Counted from the stretch's first letter, positions 1 through 8,033 are shown. The stretch: DNA of 8,126 bases from an uncultured Bacteroidota bacterium (GCA_938008665.1 CALLKA010000081.1:1-8126), one strand, 5' to 3'. Notes: generated by a model not told the origin, from the sequence alone. Translations and numbers: made by a program.

Positions 1-1
1 T

Positions 2-688
2 GGTCGATTAATCATCAACCCTTCTAATGGTGCTCCATTTGTTGATCCAAATCCACAAATGGTGGGTGATCCAAATGCGGATTATAAAATAGGTATTACC
101 AACAGATTTGCATACAAAGCATTTGAATTAAGTGTGCTTTGGGATATGACCAAAGGAGGTGATTTCTACACTGAAACCATCAACAGTATGTTAGGTCGTG
201 GTGTTACTTTGGATAATGTGGACAGAGAAAAAAATAGAGTTGTTGAAGGGGTTTACGGTAGTGCAACTCCAGTGCCTGGTAAAGATGGTTTAAACCGTTA
301 CGTTCCTTTATTGGTGAATGGTCAAATGGTGCCTAACCAAACAAGATTAACAACCAATGACTTGTATTTCTCACCAGCTGGAACTGGTGCAACTTTTGGA
401 ACCAATGGTGCGTTTGAATACGCCGTATTTGATGGTACTGTTTACAGATTAAGAGAGATTGTTTTAGCATATAATGTATCTCCTAGTTTATTAAAGAGAT
501 TAAAACTATCTGCTGCAACACTTTCATTTAGTGGTCGTAACCTTTGGTATTTGGCACCTAATGTACCTAAATACACACACTTCGATCCAGATATCAACTC
601 AGTAGTTTCTGGTACAGCGCAAGGTGTAGAAACTGGTGGTGCTCCAAGTACTAAAAGATTCGGTCTTAACTTAAACATAACTTTCTAA
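2..688 (+). CDS. SusC-like TonB-dependent outer-membrane transporter, C-terminal fragment
   Basis: The reading frame is open from the first bases of the window to the TAA at 686-688, so this is the last 228 residues of a larger gene whose start lies upstream; SusC proteins are usually around 1000 residues. The ATG at 59 is internal, because the codons before it (GRLIINPSNG...) continue the same protein. Family traits seen: a segment reading GDPNADYKIGITNRFAYKAF followed by LSVLWDMTKGGDFY, typical of late barrel strands in SusC/RagA proteins; a FDPDINS segment near the end; and a final strand ending in NITF with a terminal aromatic residue, the usual signal for beta-barrel assembly. The family forms a TonB-driven barrel in the outer membrane that imports glycans or peptides beneath a SusD lid. 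A SusD-like gene follows after 23 bases, which supports the assignment and suggests one operon. The plug domain and TonB box are outside the window, and the substrate cannot be told. Confidence 0.93.
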   Translation, partial: GRLIINPSNGAPFVDPNPQMVGDPNADYKIGITNRFAYKAFELSVLWDMTKGGDFYTETINSMLGRGVTLDNVDREKNRVVEGVYGSATPVPGKDGLNRYVPLLVNGQMVPNQTRLTTNDLYFSPAGTGATFGTNGAFEYAVFDGTVYRLREIVLAYNVSPSLLKRLKLSAATLSFSGRNLWYLAPNVPKYTHFDPDINSVVSGTAQGVETGGAPSTKRFGLNLNITF

Positions 689-711
689 TCATCATACTTA
701 AATTTTCAACT

Positions 712-2385
712 ATGAGAAAGAAAATATATTATATAAAAACTTTTACCGCATTGGTAATGTTTGCGCTTGTTTTACCAAGCTGTCAAAAATTCCTTGACGT
801 AAATAAAAACCTTAACAGTCCAACTGCAGTGCCTGTATCTTTATTGTTAAGTAATGCAGAATTGACAATTTCTGGAAACGTAGCATTAGGATCAGGACTT
901 GGAAGCATCGCTTCAGTCTATACGCACCAAACAATAGGTCGTGTGAGTGCTGATAGATATGGTGCTGGTTCCGCTGGTTGGGAAGGCTTATATGGCGCTA
1001 TCAAGGATTTGGATGTAATCATTAAGCAAGGAACTGCGGAAACGCGTTATACTTATGCTGGTGTAGCTAAAATTTTGAAAGCTTATGCATTCAGCGTTTT
1101 AGTTGACGTTTATGGGGATTGTCCTTTTACTGAATCCAATAAATTTGATGTAGGAATTAAACAACCTAAGTTTGATAAAGGATCGGATATCTATCCGCAA
1201 TTAATTAAATTGATTGACGAAGGTATTGCTGATATCAACAACAAAGCACCAAATGCTTCAAAGCCAGGAAATGACGATTATATTTATAAAGGAAATACCA
1301 CTAACTGGATTAAAGCAGCGAATACACTTAAATTAAAATTGTATACGCAAGTTAGATTGGTACAAGATGTAAAAGCACAAGTAACTGCTTTATTAGCATC
1401 TCCTTCAACTTTAATCAATTCACAAGCAGAAAGTTTTATGTTGCCTTACGGACCTTTCGGTACTACAGATGACAGACACCCTGCTTATGGTGATTATAAC
1501 GCTACACAACGTGGTTCTCAGTTATTTAGCCCTTGGTTATATGAAATCATGAAAGGTAGAAATGCAAATATTTTAACTAATATTTCAGATCCAAGAATTC
1601 CTTACTACATCTATAATCAAAAATCAGCAACAGGTACACCTGAAAACTGTACTGATTATCGTGATGGTGGTTTTATTTCAATTCTATTCGGATCAAATGG
1701 TCCTTGTCGTGATGGATCAAATAGTGCAACTTACTCTTTGTTAGGTTTATACCCTGCAGGTGGTAGATATGAGGACGGTGGTGCAAAAACTATTACACAA
1801 TTAGGAGCGATTAATGCTGGAACTGGTGCACTTCCTCACCAATTTATTACTTATGCGGACAGATTATATCTTGAAGCAGAATTGATCAATGCGGGTGTTG
1901 TAACTGGAACTGAAAGAACAGTATTTAGTAACGCACTTGATGCTTCATTCTTACAAATGGATCATATAATTACCAACTTTATTAAGCCAGCTTCTGCAGG
2001 TGCGCCACAAGTGGTTCCTGCAATTGCAACCTTAGCTGCGACTACAACCTATAAAACTGCTGTATTAGCTGCATATGATCAAGCTGCAACTGCTTCAAAA
2101 AGATTGGAATTTATTATGACTGAAAAATGGATCAACAGAATCGAAAATCCTGTTGATAACTGGACTGATTACAGAAGAACTAAGTTCCCTGTATTATTTT
2201 CACCAGCGCCCATTGGTACAGTTACAAGTGTAACGACTCCGGAACCAAAAACGGTTCCTGTAGCTAACGATAGAGCATACCCTTGGTCATTACCATTTAG
2301 TACAAATGAGTTACAATTAAATTCTAGTTCACCACCACAAAAAGTACCAGAATCTTATCGTGTATTTTGGCAACCAGCTGGATAA
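712..2385 (+). CDS. SusD/RagB-like outer-membrane substrate-binding lipoprotein
   Basis: This complete 557-residue protein should be the surface lipoprotein that caps the SusC barrel and binds its ligand. The N-terminus is a lipoprotein signal: a basic start (MRKK), a hydrophobic core, and lipobox LPSC with Cys24 as the predicted lipidation site. The mature start QKFLDVNKNLNSPTAVP is characteristic of the SusD-like family that begins with FLDVN-N-N-PT. Other family marks are KAYAFSVLVDVYGDCPFTES (about 123-142), EKWI with WTDYRRTKFP (about 471-493), and RAYPWSLPFSTNELQLN near the C-terminus (521-537). The fold should be mostly helical with TPR-like repeats. An Ala/Thr-rich stretch around 428-460 is probably a loop. 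Cys313 and Cys332 lie in a Gly-rich segment and could form a disulfide. The start is the first ATG after the SusC stop and is the only one that keeps the signal peptide. No Shine-Dalgarno site is visible, only A/T-rich sequence, as is usual in Bacteroidota. The ligand is unknown. Confidence 0.94.
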   Translation: MRKKIYYIKTFTALVMFALVLPSCQKFLDVNKNLNSPTAVPVSLLLSNAELTISGNVALGSGLGSIASVYTHQTIGRVSADRYGAGSAGWEGLYGAIKDLDVIIKQGTAETRYTYAGVAKILKAYAFSVLVDVYGDCPFTESNKFDVGIKQPKFDKGSDIYPQLIKLIDEGIADINNKAPNASKPGNDDYIYKGNTTNWIKAANTLKLKLYTQVRLVQDVKAQVTALLASPSTLINSQAESFMLPYGPFGTTDDRHPAYGDYNATQRGSQLFSPWLYEIMKGRNANILTNISDPRIPYYIYNQKSATGTPENCTDYRDGGFISILFGSNGPCRDGSNSATYSLLGLYPAGGRYEDGGAKTITQLGAINAGTGALPHQFITYADRLYLEAELINAGVVTGTERTVFSNALDASFLQMDHIITNFIKPASAGAPQVVPAIATLAATTTYKTAVLAAYDQAATASKRLEFIMTEKWINRIENPVDNWTDYRRTKFPVLFSPAPIGTVTSVTTPEPKTVPVANDRAYPWSLPFSTNELQLNSSSPPQKVPESYRVFWQPAG

Positions 2386-2429
2386 TAATTATATACTCGT
2401 TTGATATATTAAAATAAAATTAATAGATT

Positions 2430-3317
2430 ATGAAAAATAGAAAAATAAACATATTTGCGGCCTTAACCTTAGGTCTTATGATCGCCTTCGCTGGTTGTAA
2501 GAAGGATGACGGAGGCGTTAGGTCAAGTGTTGTAATCAAAGATGTACCAGTGGTATCAACAAGCATTGAGTCAACTGGATCACAAGCGATTGATTTGTTG
2601 AACCTTGCGGGGTTCTCAGGTAAATTTAAAGTTAGTCTTTACTTTCCTGGAGCTACTCCTCCAGACAAAGTGGACATCGTAGTAAGAAAAAATGGTTCTA
2701 ATGCCAATGTAAAAGTGATAAAAAAAGATGTGACAACACTTCCATATTCATTAACAGTTACCTCTGCTGACATCGCAGCCTTATTTGGTGTTGCTGTTGC
2801 ATTGGGCGATACTTATGATTTTGCTCCTGACTTATATGTTGGTGTAAATAAATATGAAGCATTCCCAGCAACAGGATTAGGTAATGGTCCTGGTATTATA
2901 GCATACCCTTTATATAGTGATTTTGCTCGTTTCGCAGCAATTTGTGCTTATGATCCAGCAATTTACGAAGGTGACTTTGTGGTTGTTTCAGATGGATTTG
3001 GTGATTTTAGTCCAGGTGAAATTGTCAAGTTCACAAAAATCAGCAATAGCTCATTCTCATTCCTTAATCCTTATGTAACTAGTCCTCTACCAATTATTGT
3101 TAATATTAACACATTGAATAACCAAGCGACTATTACAAAACAAAAAGTGGGTTCTGCTTTTACTTGGAATTTAGCTTATACTAATCCAAATATGGCAGTT
3201 TCCGCAGGTGCTACAAGTGTTGTTGCACCATGTAGTAAAACAATTACACTTGCCATTGCTTATACAGTGGATCAAGGTGGTTTTGGTACATATAACTTAG
3301 TATTAAAGAAAAAATAG
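2430..3317 (+). CDS. lipoprotein of unknown function, third gene of the SusCD operon
   Basis: I do not recognise the family of this 295-residue protein. It has a lipoprotein signal (MKNRK, a hydrophobic core, then FAGC with Cys23), followed by KKDDGG, an acidic linker often seen in exported Bacteroidota lipoproteins. After a short spacer, residues about 45-160 alternate hydrophobic strands and turns in a way that suggests an immunoglobulin-like domain (KVDIVVRKNGS, LPYSLTVTSADI). A second beta-rich domain begins near Cys172 in ICAYDPAIYEGDFVV and runs to the end, with Cys268 in VAPCSK as the only other mature cysteine apart from the lipid-carrying one; the two could pair. No catalytic motif is seen. 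It lies 44 bases after the SusD-like gene, on the same strand and before the operon terminator, so co-transcription is likely. By position it may be an accessory surface glycan-binding protein, comparable in role to SusE/SusF, but this is inference from context. Confidence 0.85.
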   Translation: MKNRKINIFAALTLGLMIAFAGCKKDDGGVRSSVVIKDVPVVSTSIESTGSQAIDLLNLAGFSGKFKVSLYFPGATPPDKVDIVVRKNGSNANVKVIKKDVTTLPYSLTVTSADIAALFGVAVALGDTYDFAPDLYVGVNKYEAFPATGLGNGPGIIAYPLYSDFARFAAICAYDPAIYEGDFVVVSDGFGDFSPGEIVKFTKISNSSFSFLNPYVTSPLPIIVNINTLNNQATITKQKVGSAFTWNLAYTNPNMAVSAGATSVVAPCSKTITLAIAYTVDQGGFGTYNLVLKKK

Positions 3318-3345
3318 TATACGCTACTTAAGCGTGTTCGATATT

Positions 3346-3379
3346 AAAAAAGCCTTTCCGAAATCGGAAAGGCTTTTTT
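3346..3379. terminator. bidirectional intrinsic terminator between convergent genes
   Basis: There is a perfect 15-bp inverted repeat (3346-3360 with 3365-3379) and an AAAT loop at 3361-3364. The GC-rich core GCCTTTCCG/CGGAAAGGC is flanked by six A on the left and six T on the right. Read on either strand, it gives a stable hairpin followed by a U tract. It begins 29 bases after the stop of the third Sus-operon gene and lies 47 bases beyond the stop of the opposing GH31 gene, so it can end both transcripts. Confidence 0.93.
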
Positions 3380-3425
3380 AATTAGTGCGACCAGACACAA
3401 AATCGGACGTTGAGTCCAGCAACTT

Positions 3426-5582
3426 TTATTTTGTTATAAACTCCCAACTTACTTTGCCGATATTGTTGGGCTTCCCTTTATCTCCTGCTGAAATGGCACC
3501 AACCAATTGGCCATTTTTATCTCTTTTAATAGTTACTGTTCTCCAGGAATAAGCTCCGCGTTCATAGTCATAAGTTTTACCATCATCATCATATAAACGG
3601 TAGCTTGCTTCTTTATCTCCATAATGTTTAATGATTAAATCATATTTTCCTTCAGCTACTGTATTGCTATTGGTCATTGGAACAATACCACCATCACGAA
3701 CAAATACAGGGATATGGTCTAATCCAGGGGTAACGGTGATTACTTCACCTTCGCCCACCAATTTACCTGAATAAAAATCGTACCACTTTCCTGCAGGTAA
3801 AATTACTTTTCTGCTGGTTTCTCCAGTAAATAAAGGCGCAATTAATAATTGATCACCTACCATGTATTGGTCCTTAATTTCTTTTTTTGCAGCCATTTTA
3901 TAAGGATTTTTCTCAGCGTCTAATTTTGCGCTATCTTCTTTACTTATTGCCGCAAATCCATCTACTAAGTTCATTGCCCTAAATGGGGGGCGACCATAAA
4001 ATGCATATTCCGCAAAACAAGTATATAAGTATGGGATTAATTGCATTCTTAAATTAGCGACATCCGCTACTTGTTTTTCCACTTCGGGAAAGGTCCAAGG
4101 CTTGGTGCCATCTGCCCAAGCATTTAACATTGCCATAGGGGAAAAACAAACCGTTTGCATACGTCTTAGCCAATCTTCGGCTGAACCTGAACTTCGTACT
4201 TCAGGGGTCCATAAAGTGCCTATAAATGAACTATTAATAAGTGCGGTTATAAAATCGCGATGACTATAATAATCATTATAAATTACAAACGGAAATGCTG
4301 TTGCACCTGCGTTGCTAGCGCGAACCAAACCATAAGTACGCGTATTGTTTGCGCGAAATAAGTTAGTGTTTAATTTTTGCATCATCACGCCATAAGTTTG
4401 TCGCATCACTTCGGCTGGAATTTTGGAAGGAAACTTGGTGACATCTGGCCATAACCAAAAATCAAATCCATCATTTTCATCCATTTTAAATCCACTCACC
4501 CCAATATTTAGTAAATTTTTTTGAAAGTGATTTCCAATAATGGTATTGGTTTGCTTCATGGAATAATCAGGAATAAATCCAGTCCAAACCGTGTGCGATG
4601 CAGTGTATGGTTTCAATGCTGGCAATATTTTCGCATCAGGCGATAGGTAGGGGTTGATCCAAAGATTGGTGTAAATCCCTTTAGTTTTTAAATTGCTAAT
4701 CAGCCCTTTTGGATCAGGGAAACGTGTGCTATCCCATTCGTAAGTACATGGGTAGGCCTTACTTTGCCAACCAGGTTCCAAACCAATTACTGTCAATGGA
4801 AATTGGTGTTTGGTAAAACCTTCCACTTCGGCTAGTAGTTGTTGGTCATTAAATAAAGTAGGGGTACGATGCCAAAATCCCAAGCCCCATTTGGGTGGTA
4901 AACAACCCCCTCCTTGGTATAAATTAAAACGACTTACAGCATCAAGTGTACTAGGGCCACCAAATACATAAAGTTCAACCCCCTCCGCCGGAATGAGTAC
5001 TTCCACATTATCTGAATAGGGCGCAGCCGACCACTTGCGATCCGTATTTCGGTCACGCACTACAGGCGGATTTTTACTATCCACCCGAACGCTAGTGCCT
5101 ACCCATATGTCAATATACCTTGCTGAATTTATAAATACACCATAGCCTTTGGAGGAAACATAAAAGGGGATGGGTGCATGTGATCTGCCGTTGTCCACGC
5201 CGTCATAATGGTCCTCATGTAGTCGAAGTATTCGGCCTCTTTGTTCCACGGTTTTAAAATTCAATCCTAAGCCAAATATTTTTTCCGCTTTTTCTAGTGG
5301 AAATCTTAAATAAGTTTTACCGTCAAAAATTTCAAATTTTATTTCATTAGGGCTAAGTGGAAATGCTACAGCACTCATTTCATTGATAGCAGATGTTTTA
5401 GGCTTTGATTCGGAGATACTTAATAAGTTGTTGGATTCAGGCTTACCTATTTTTGCTTTCCAAACGCCATTGGCCATTTTCTCCCAACGAAGTATGGGGG
5501 TTTGTGAATTTGCCGTGATCAACAAAAGTTGAAAAAATACAGATAGGCAGCTGTATAATAAAAGGTTGCTTTTAATTTTCAT
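3426..5582 (-). CDS. exported glycoside hydrolase family 31 (alpha-glycosidase)
   Basis: This 718-residue protein should be a retaining alpha-glycosidase acting in the periplasm or outside the cell. It starts with a Sec signal peptide (MKIKSN, hydrophobic to about 24) and a likely cut after ANS at 24-26. Cys12 sits inside the hydrophobic stretch and is not a convincing lipobox. Expected layout: N-terminal beta-sandwich (about 55-225), TIM barrel (about 228-535), then C-terminal beta domains. The segment around YDLIIKHYGDKEASYRLYDD (647-666) resembles the DUF5110-type end domain. The barrel carries GFKMDEND, where D368 is the expected nucleophile, and VIYNDYYSHRD, where D437 is the expected acid/base. 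R421 and the RASNAGATAFP segment precede it. LEPGWQ (268-273) stands where many GH31 enzymes have a D..W motif. GH31 includes alpha-glucosidases, alpha-xylosidases and alpha-galactosidases. The unusual substrate-pocket motifs make simple alpha-glucosidase uncertain, and alpha-galactosidase is one alternative. It converges on the Sus operon, so it is not in that transcript but may share its substrate. Confidence 0.93.
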   Translation of the reverse strand: MKIKSNLLLYSCLSVFFQLLLITANSQTPILRWEKMANGVWKAKIGKPESNNLLSISESKPKTSAINEMSAVAFPLSPNEIKFEIFDGKTYLRFPLEKAEKIFGLGLNFKTVEQRGRILRLHEDHYDGVDNGRSHAPIPFYVSSKGYGVFINSARYIDIWVGTSVRVDSKNPPVVRDRNTDRKWSAAPYSDNVEVLIPAEGVELYVFGGPSTLDAVSRFNLYQGGGCLPPKWGLGFWHRTPTLFNDQQLLAEVEGFTKHQFPLTVIGLEPGWQSKAYPCTYEWDSTRFPDPKGLISNLKTKGIYTNLWINPYLSPDAKILPALKPYTASHTVWTGFIPDYSMKQTNTIIGNHFQKNLLNIGVSGFKMDENDGFDFWLWPDVTKFPSKIPAEVMRQTYGVMMQKLNTNLFRANNTRTYGLVRASNAGATAFPFVIYNDYYSHRDFITALINSSFIGTLWTPEVRSSGSAEDWLRRMQTVCFSPMAMLNAWADGTKPWTFPEVEKQVADVANLRMQLIPYLYTCFAEYAFYGRPPFRAMNLVDGFAAISKEDSAKLDAEKNPYKMAAKKEIKDQYMVGDQLLIAPLFTGETSRKVILPAGKWYDFYSGKLVGEGEVITVTPGLDHIPVFVRDGGIVPMTNSNTVAEGKYDLIIKHYGDKEASYRLYDDDGKTYDYERGAYSWRTVTIKRDKNGQLVGAISAGDKGKPNNIGKVSWEFITK

Positions 5583-5823
5583 TATAACGATATTGATTAT
5601 TAAAGGAAGTTAAATAATGTTTTACAAAAAGTTATATTTTTTCTACTAGTAGGATCAAGTTGTTTAATGAGGATATTCCAAAATTGAAATTGTTGGCATT
5701 AGATAAATTTTTAAAAGTCATCAGATATTCCATCCGCTGATTCGTTCATTTAGTTAAAACTTTATACGGATAAATCGCATTACTGCCGCCCCGAATCCTT
5801 AATTTTACGTATAAATCAATGTC
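5583..5823. other. divergent intergenic region
   Basis: These 241 bases separate the divergently transcribed GH31 and radical SAM genes and must hold both their promoters. I see no gene in them. A 9-base direct repeat GATATTCCA occurs at 5672-5680 and 5724-5732, 52 bases apart. A weak inverted repeat ATCAG/CTGAT surrounds the second copy. A TAATTTTA (5800-5807) lies just before the radical SAM start and fits seven of eight positions of the Bacteroidota -7 consensus TAnnTTTG, but it has no good -33 TTG. No cobalamin-riboswitch B12 box was recognised, although the downstream protein is of the B12-binding type. Confidence 0.6.
5625..5658 (-). promoter_or_regulatory. candidate promoter of the GH31 gene
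   Basis: Read on the minus strand, a TTG (5658-5656) is followed after 21 bases by TAACTTTTTG (5634-5625). This resembles the Bacteroidota pattern of a -33 TTG and a -7 TAnnTTTG, but the final G is displaced by two bases. Transcription would begin roughly 35-40 bases before the GH31 start codon. In such AT-rich DNA this could arise by chance. Confidence 0.25.
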
Positions 5824-8031
5824 TTGGAAGCACCTGTATTATTAATAACACCTCCTTTCACACAATTAAATACACCGTATCCGGCTACTGCGTATTTGAA
5901 AGGGTTTTTTAATACAAAAAACATTGCTACTGTTCAAGCTGATTTAGGAATTGAAGTAACCATGGAATTGTTTAGTAAGCGAGGGCTTGAAAAACTTTTC
6001 TCAACCATCCAAGCAAAAACCGAATCCAGTGACCTAACACTTTCCGGAAATAGCTTGCGGATTATTGCATTACGCGACACCTATATTCAAACCATTGACC
6101 ACGTTATACAGTTTTTACAGGGCAAACAAAATACATTAGCGCATACCATTTGCACCCGACAATTTTTACCAGAAGCAAATCGCTTTGCGCAAATGGATGA
6201 TTTAAACTGGGCATTTGGTAGTATGGGCAAACAAGATAGGGCCAAGCATATTGCCACCATGTATTTAGAGGACTTGGGTGATTTGATTAAGGAAACGGTC
6301 GATGCGCATTTTGGATTTAGTCGATATGCGGAAAGCTTAGGGAGATCTGCGAATTCATTTGATGAATTATACAACGCATTAAAATTACCCTATACTTATT
6401 TGGATGAAATATTAATTAAAATTTTAGCAGATCGTTTAAATAAAGTGCAACCGAAATTAGTTTGTATTTCGGTGCCATTCCCTGGTAATTTATATACCTC
6501 GCTGAGGTGTGGTCAGTGGATTAAAAAAAATATGCCGCATGTTAAAGTTGCCATGGGCGGTGGTTTTGCAAATACGGAGCTGCGTTCGCTGAGTGATGTT
6601 CGTGTATTTGAATTTTATGATTTTATCACTTTAGATGATGGGGAAGCGCCATTGGAAATTTTAATTGAACATATTGATGGTAAAAAGGAATTAACTGAAT
6701 TAAAAAGATGTTTTACACTTGTTAATAATACAGTCACCTATATTAATAATACCAGCTGCACTGATTATAAACAAGGCCAGGTAGGAACGCCTGATTATGA
6801 AGGTCTTTTATTGGATCAATATATATCTGTCATTGAAATAGCCAATCCTATGCATAGTTTATGGAGCGATGGTAGATGGAATAAACTAACTATGGCGCAT
6901 GGATGTTATTGGGCCAAATGTACTTTTTGTGATATTTCCTTAGATTACATTAAAAGCTACGAACCTATATCCGCTAGTTTATTGGTGGATAGAATGGAGG
7001 ACTTAATTAATAAAACAGGACAAAATGGATTTCATTTTGTGGATGAGGCTGCGCCACCATCGATGATGAAAGCGGTAGCCATTGAAATTATAAAACGAAA
7101 ATTAGTGGTGAGCTGGTGGGCAAATATTCGTTTTGATAAAAGCTTTACACAAGACCTTTGTTATTTATTAAAAGCATCCGGGTGTATTGCAGTGAGTGGT
7201 GGTCTTGAAGTTGCCTCTGACCGACTATTGGAACTCATACAAAAAGGAATTACTGTTGCACAGGTGGCTAAAGTGAGTAAACATTTTTCTGAAGCAGGCA
7301 TTATGGTGCATGCTTATTTAATGTATGGTTTTCCAACACAAACAGTACAAGAAACCATTGACTCCTTGGAAATGGTCAGGCAGTTATTTGAAACAGAAGT
7401 ATTACAATCTGCTTTTTGGCATTTGTTTACCATGACGGCACATAGTCCCGTAGGTTTAGCGCCTGAGAAGTTTTTGGTAAAAAAAGTATCCGATAAAATT
7501 GGAACTTTCGCCAACAATGATATTGCACATACTGACCCTACTGGCGCCGATCACGAATTGTTTGGTTTTGGATTAAAAAAAGCATTGTTTAATTACATGC
7601 ATGGGAATTGTTTTGAATTTTCATTACAAAAATGGTTTGATTTTAAAGTGCCTAATACAACGATTGCACCTCACTTCATACAAAAAGCAATTACGGAACC
7701 TGATTTAAATACATCCACTAATTATAAGGTGATTTGGTTAGGTGTTTTACCTAATACCACGATTATTCAGAAATCAAAAAAAGGAAATAAGTGGGAGGAG
7801 ATGACGATGGAGTTTCAATCCAACAAAAATGCTTTTACCATAAATGTAGCAAGTGATAAAGGGTCATGGTTATTAAAACTACTTTCTCAAATTAATATTC
7901 AAAATTCCAATGGGCTATTATTAGCTGATGTGAAAAATAGTTATACACAATCCGGCTTAATTGACTTTGAATTATTTTGGGACAATAAGCCAGTCACCCA
8001 TTTATCAAAAGCGGGGTTATTGCGTGTTTAA
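5824..8031 (+). CDS. B12-binding-type radical SAM protein of unknown substrate
   Basis: This 735-residue protein has two recognisable parts. The N-terminal region (about 1-290) begins PVLLITPPFTQLNTPYPATA, typical of radical SAM proteins with a cobalamin-binding-like Rossmann domain, and includes LVCISVPFPGN (212-222) and VAMGGGFAN (242-250). I see no DxHxxG motif, so binding of B12 is not proven. The radical SAM core follows: GCYWAKCTFCD with Cys361, Cys366 and Cys369 (CX4CX2C, one residue longer than the usual CX3CX2C), HFVDEAAPP (404-412), SGGLEVASDRLLELIQKGIT (458-477) and AYLMYGFPTQTVQETIDSLE (497-516). The last 200 residues match nothing I know. The frame opens only after a TAA at 5812-5814, and TTG at 5824 is the only usual start codon that keeps the conserved N-terminus. 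An ATG at 5819-5821 is one base out of frame. No neighbour reveals the substrate. It is transcribed away from the GH31 gene and is probably functionally unrelated to it. Confidence 0.85.
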   Translation: MEAPVLLITPPFTQLNTPYPATAYLKGFFNTKNIATVQADLGIEVTMELFSKRGLEKLFSTIQAKTESSDLTLSGNSLRIIALRDTYIQTIDHVIQFLQGKQNTLAHTICTRQFLPEANRFAQMDDLNWAFGSMGKQDRAKHIATMYLEDLGDLIKETVDAHFGFSRYAESLGRSANSFDELYNALKLPYTYLDEILIKILADRLNKVQPKLVCISVPFPGNLYTSLRCGQWIKKNMPHVKVAMGGGFANTELRSLSDVRVFEFYDFITLDDGEAPLEILIEHIDGKKELTELKRCFTLVNNTVTYINNTSCTDYKQGQVGTPDYEGLLLDQYISVIEIANPMHSLWSDGRWNKLTMAHGCYWAKCTFCDISLDYIKSYEPISASLLVDRMEDLINKTGQNGFHFVDEAAPPSMMKAVAIEIIKRKLVVSWWANIRFDKSFTQDLCYLLKASGCIAVSGGLEVASDRLLELIQKGITVAQVAKVSKHFSEAGIMVHAYLMYGFPTQTVQETIDSLEMVRQLFETEVLQSAFWHLFTMTAHSPVGLAPEKFLVKKVSDKIGTFANNDIAHTDPTGADHELFGFGLKKALFNYMHGNCFEFSLQKWFDFKVPNTTIAPHFIQKAITEPDLNTSTNYKVIWLGVLPNTTIIQKSKKGNKWEEMTMEFQSNKNAFTINVASDKGSWLLKLLSQINIQNSNGLLLADVKNSYTQSGLIDFELFWDNKPVTHLSKAGLLRV

Positions 8032-8033
8032 AT

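Noticed and set aside
442..678. 78-residue open frame on the minus strand inside the SusC fragment
   Set aside because: It lies wholly inside a clear SusC reading frame, has no recognisable motif and is best explained as a shadow.
3395..3415. Small GGAC/GTCC inverted repeat after the terminator
   Set aside because: A 4-bp stem is too short to be meaningful next to the strong 15-bp terminator.
5549..5574. Lipobox around Cys12 of the GH31 protein (LYSC)
   Set aside because: Tyr at the -2 position is atypical, the cysteine comes too early, and the hydrophobic stretch continues for about ten residues beyond it, so an ordinary Sec signal with cleavage near residue 26 fits better.
5583..5823. Cobalamin riboswitch ahead of a B12-type protein
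   Set aside because: No B12-box-like sequence or suitable set of stems was found; the stretch is AT-rich without the expected conserved core.
6087..6374. 95-residue open frame on the minus strand inside the radical SAM gene
   Set aside because: It is antisense to the conserved N-terminal region, has no signal or domain, and has a composition consistent with a shadow.
7314..7517. 67-residue open frame on the minus strand inside the radical SAM gene
   Set aside because: It overlaps the radical SAM core in antisense and shows no independent evidence of coding.
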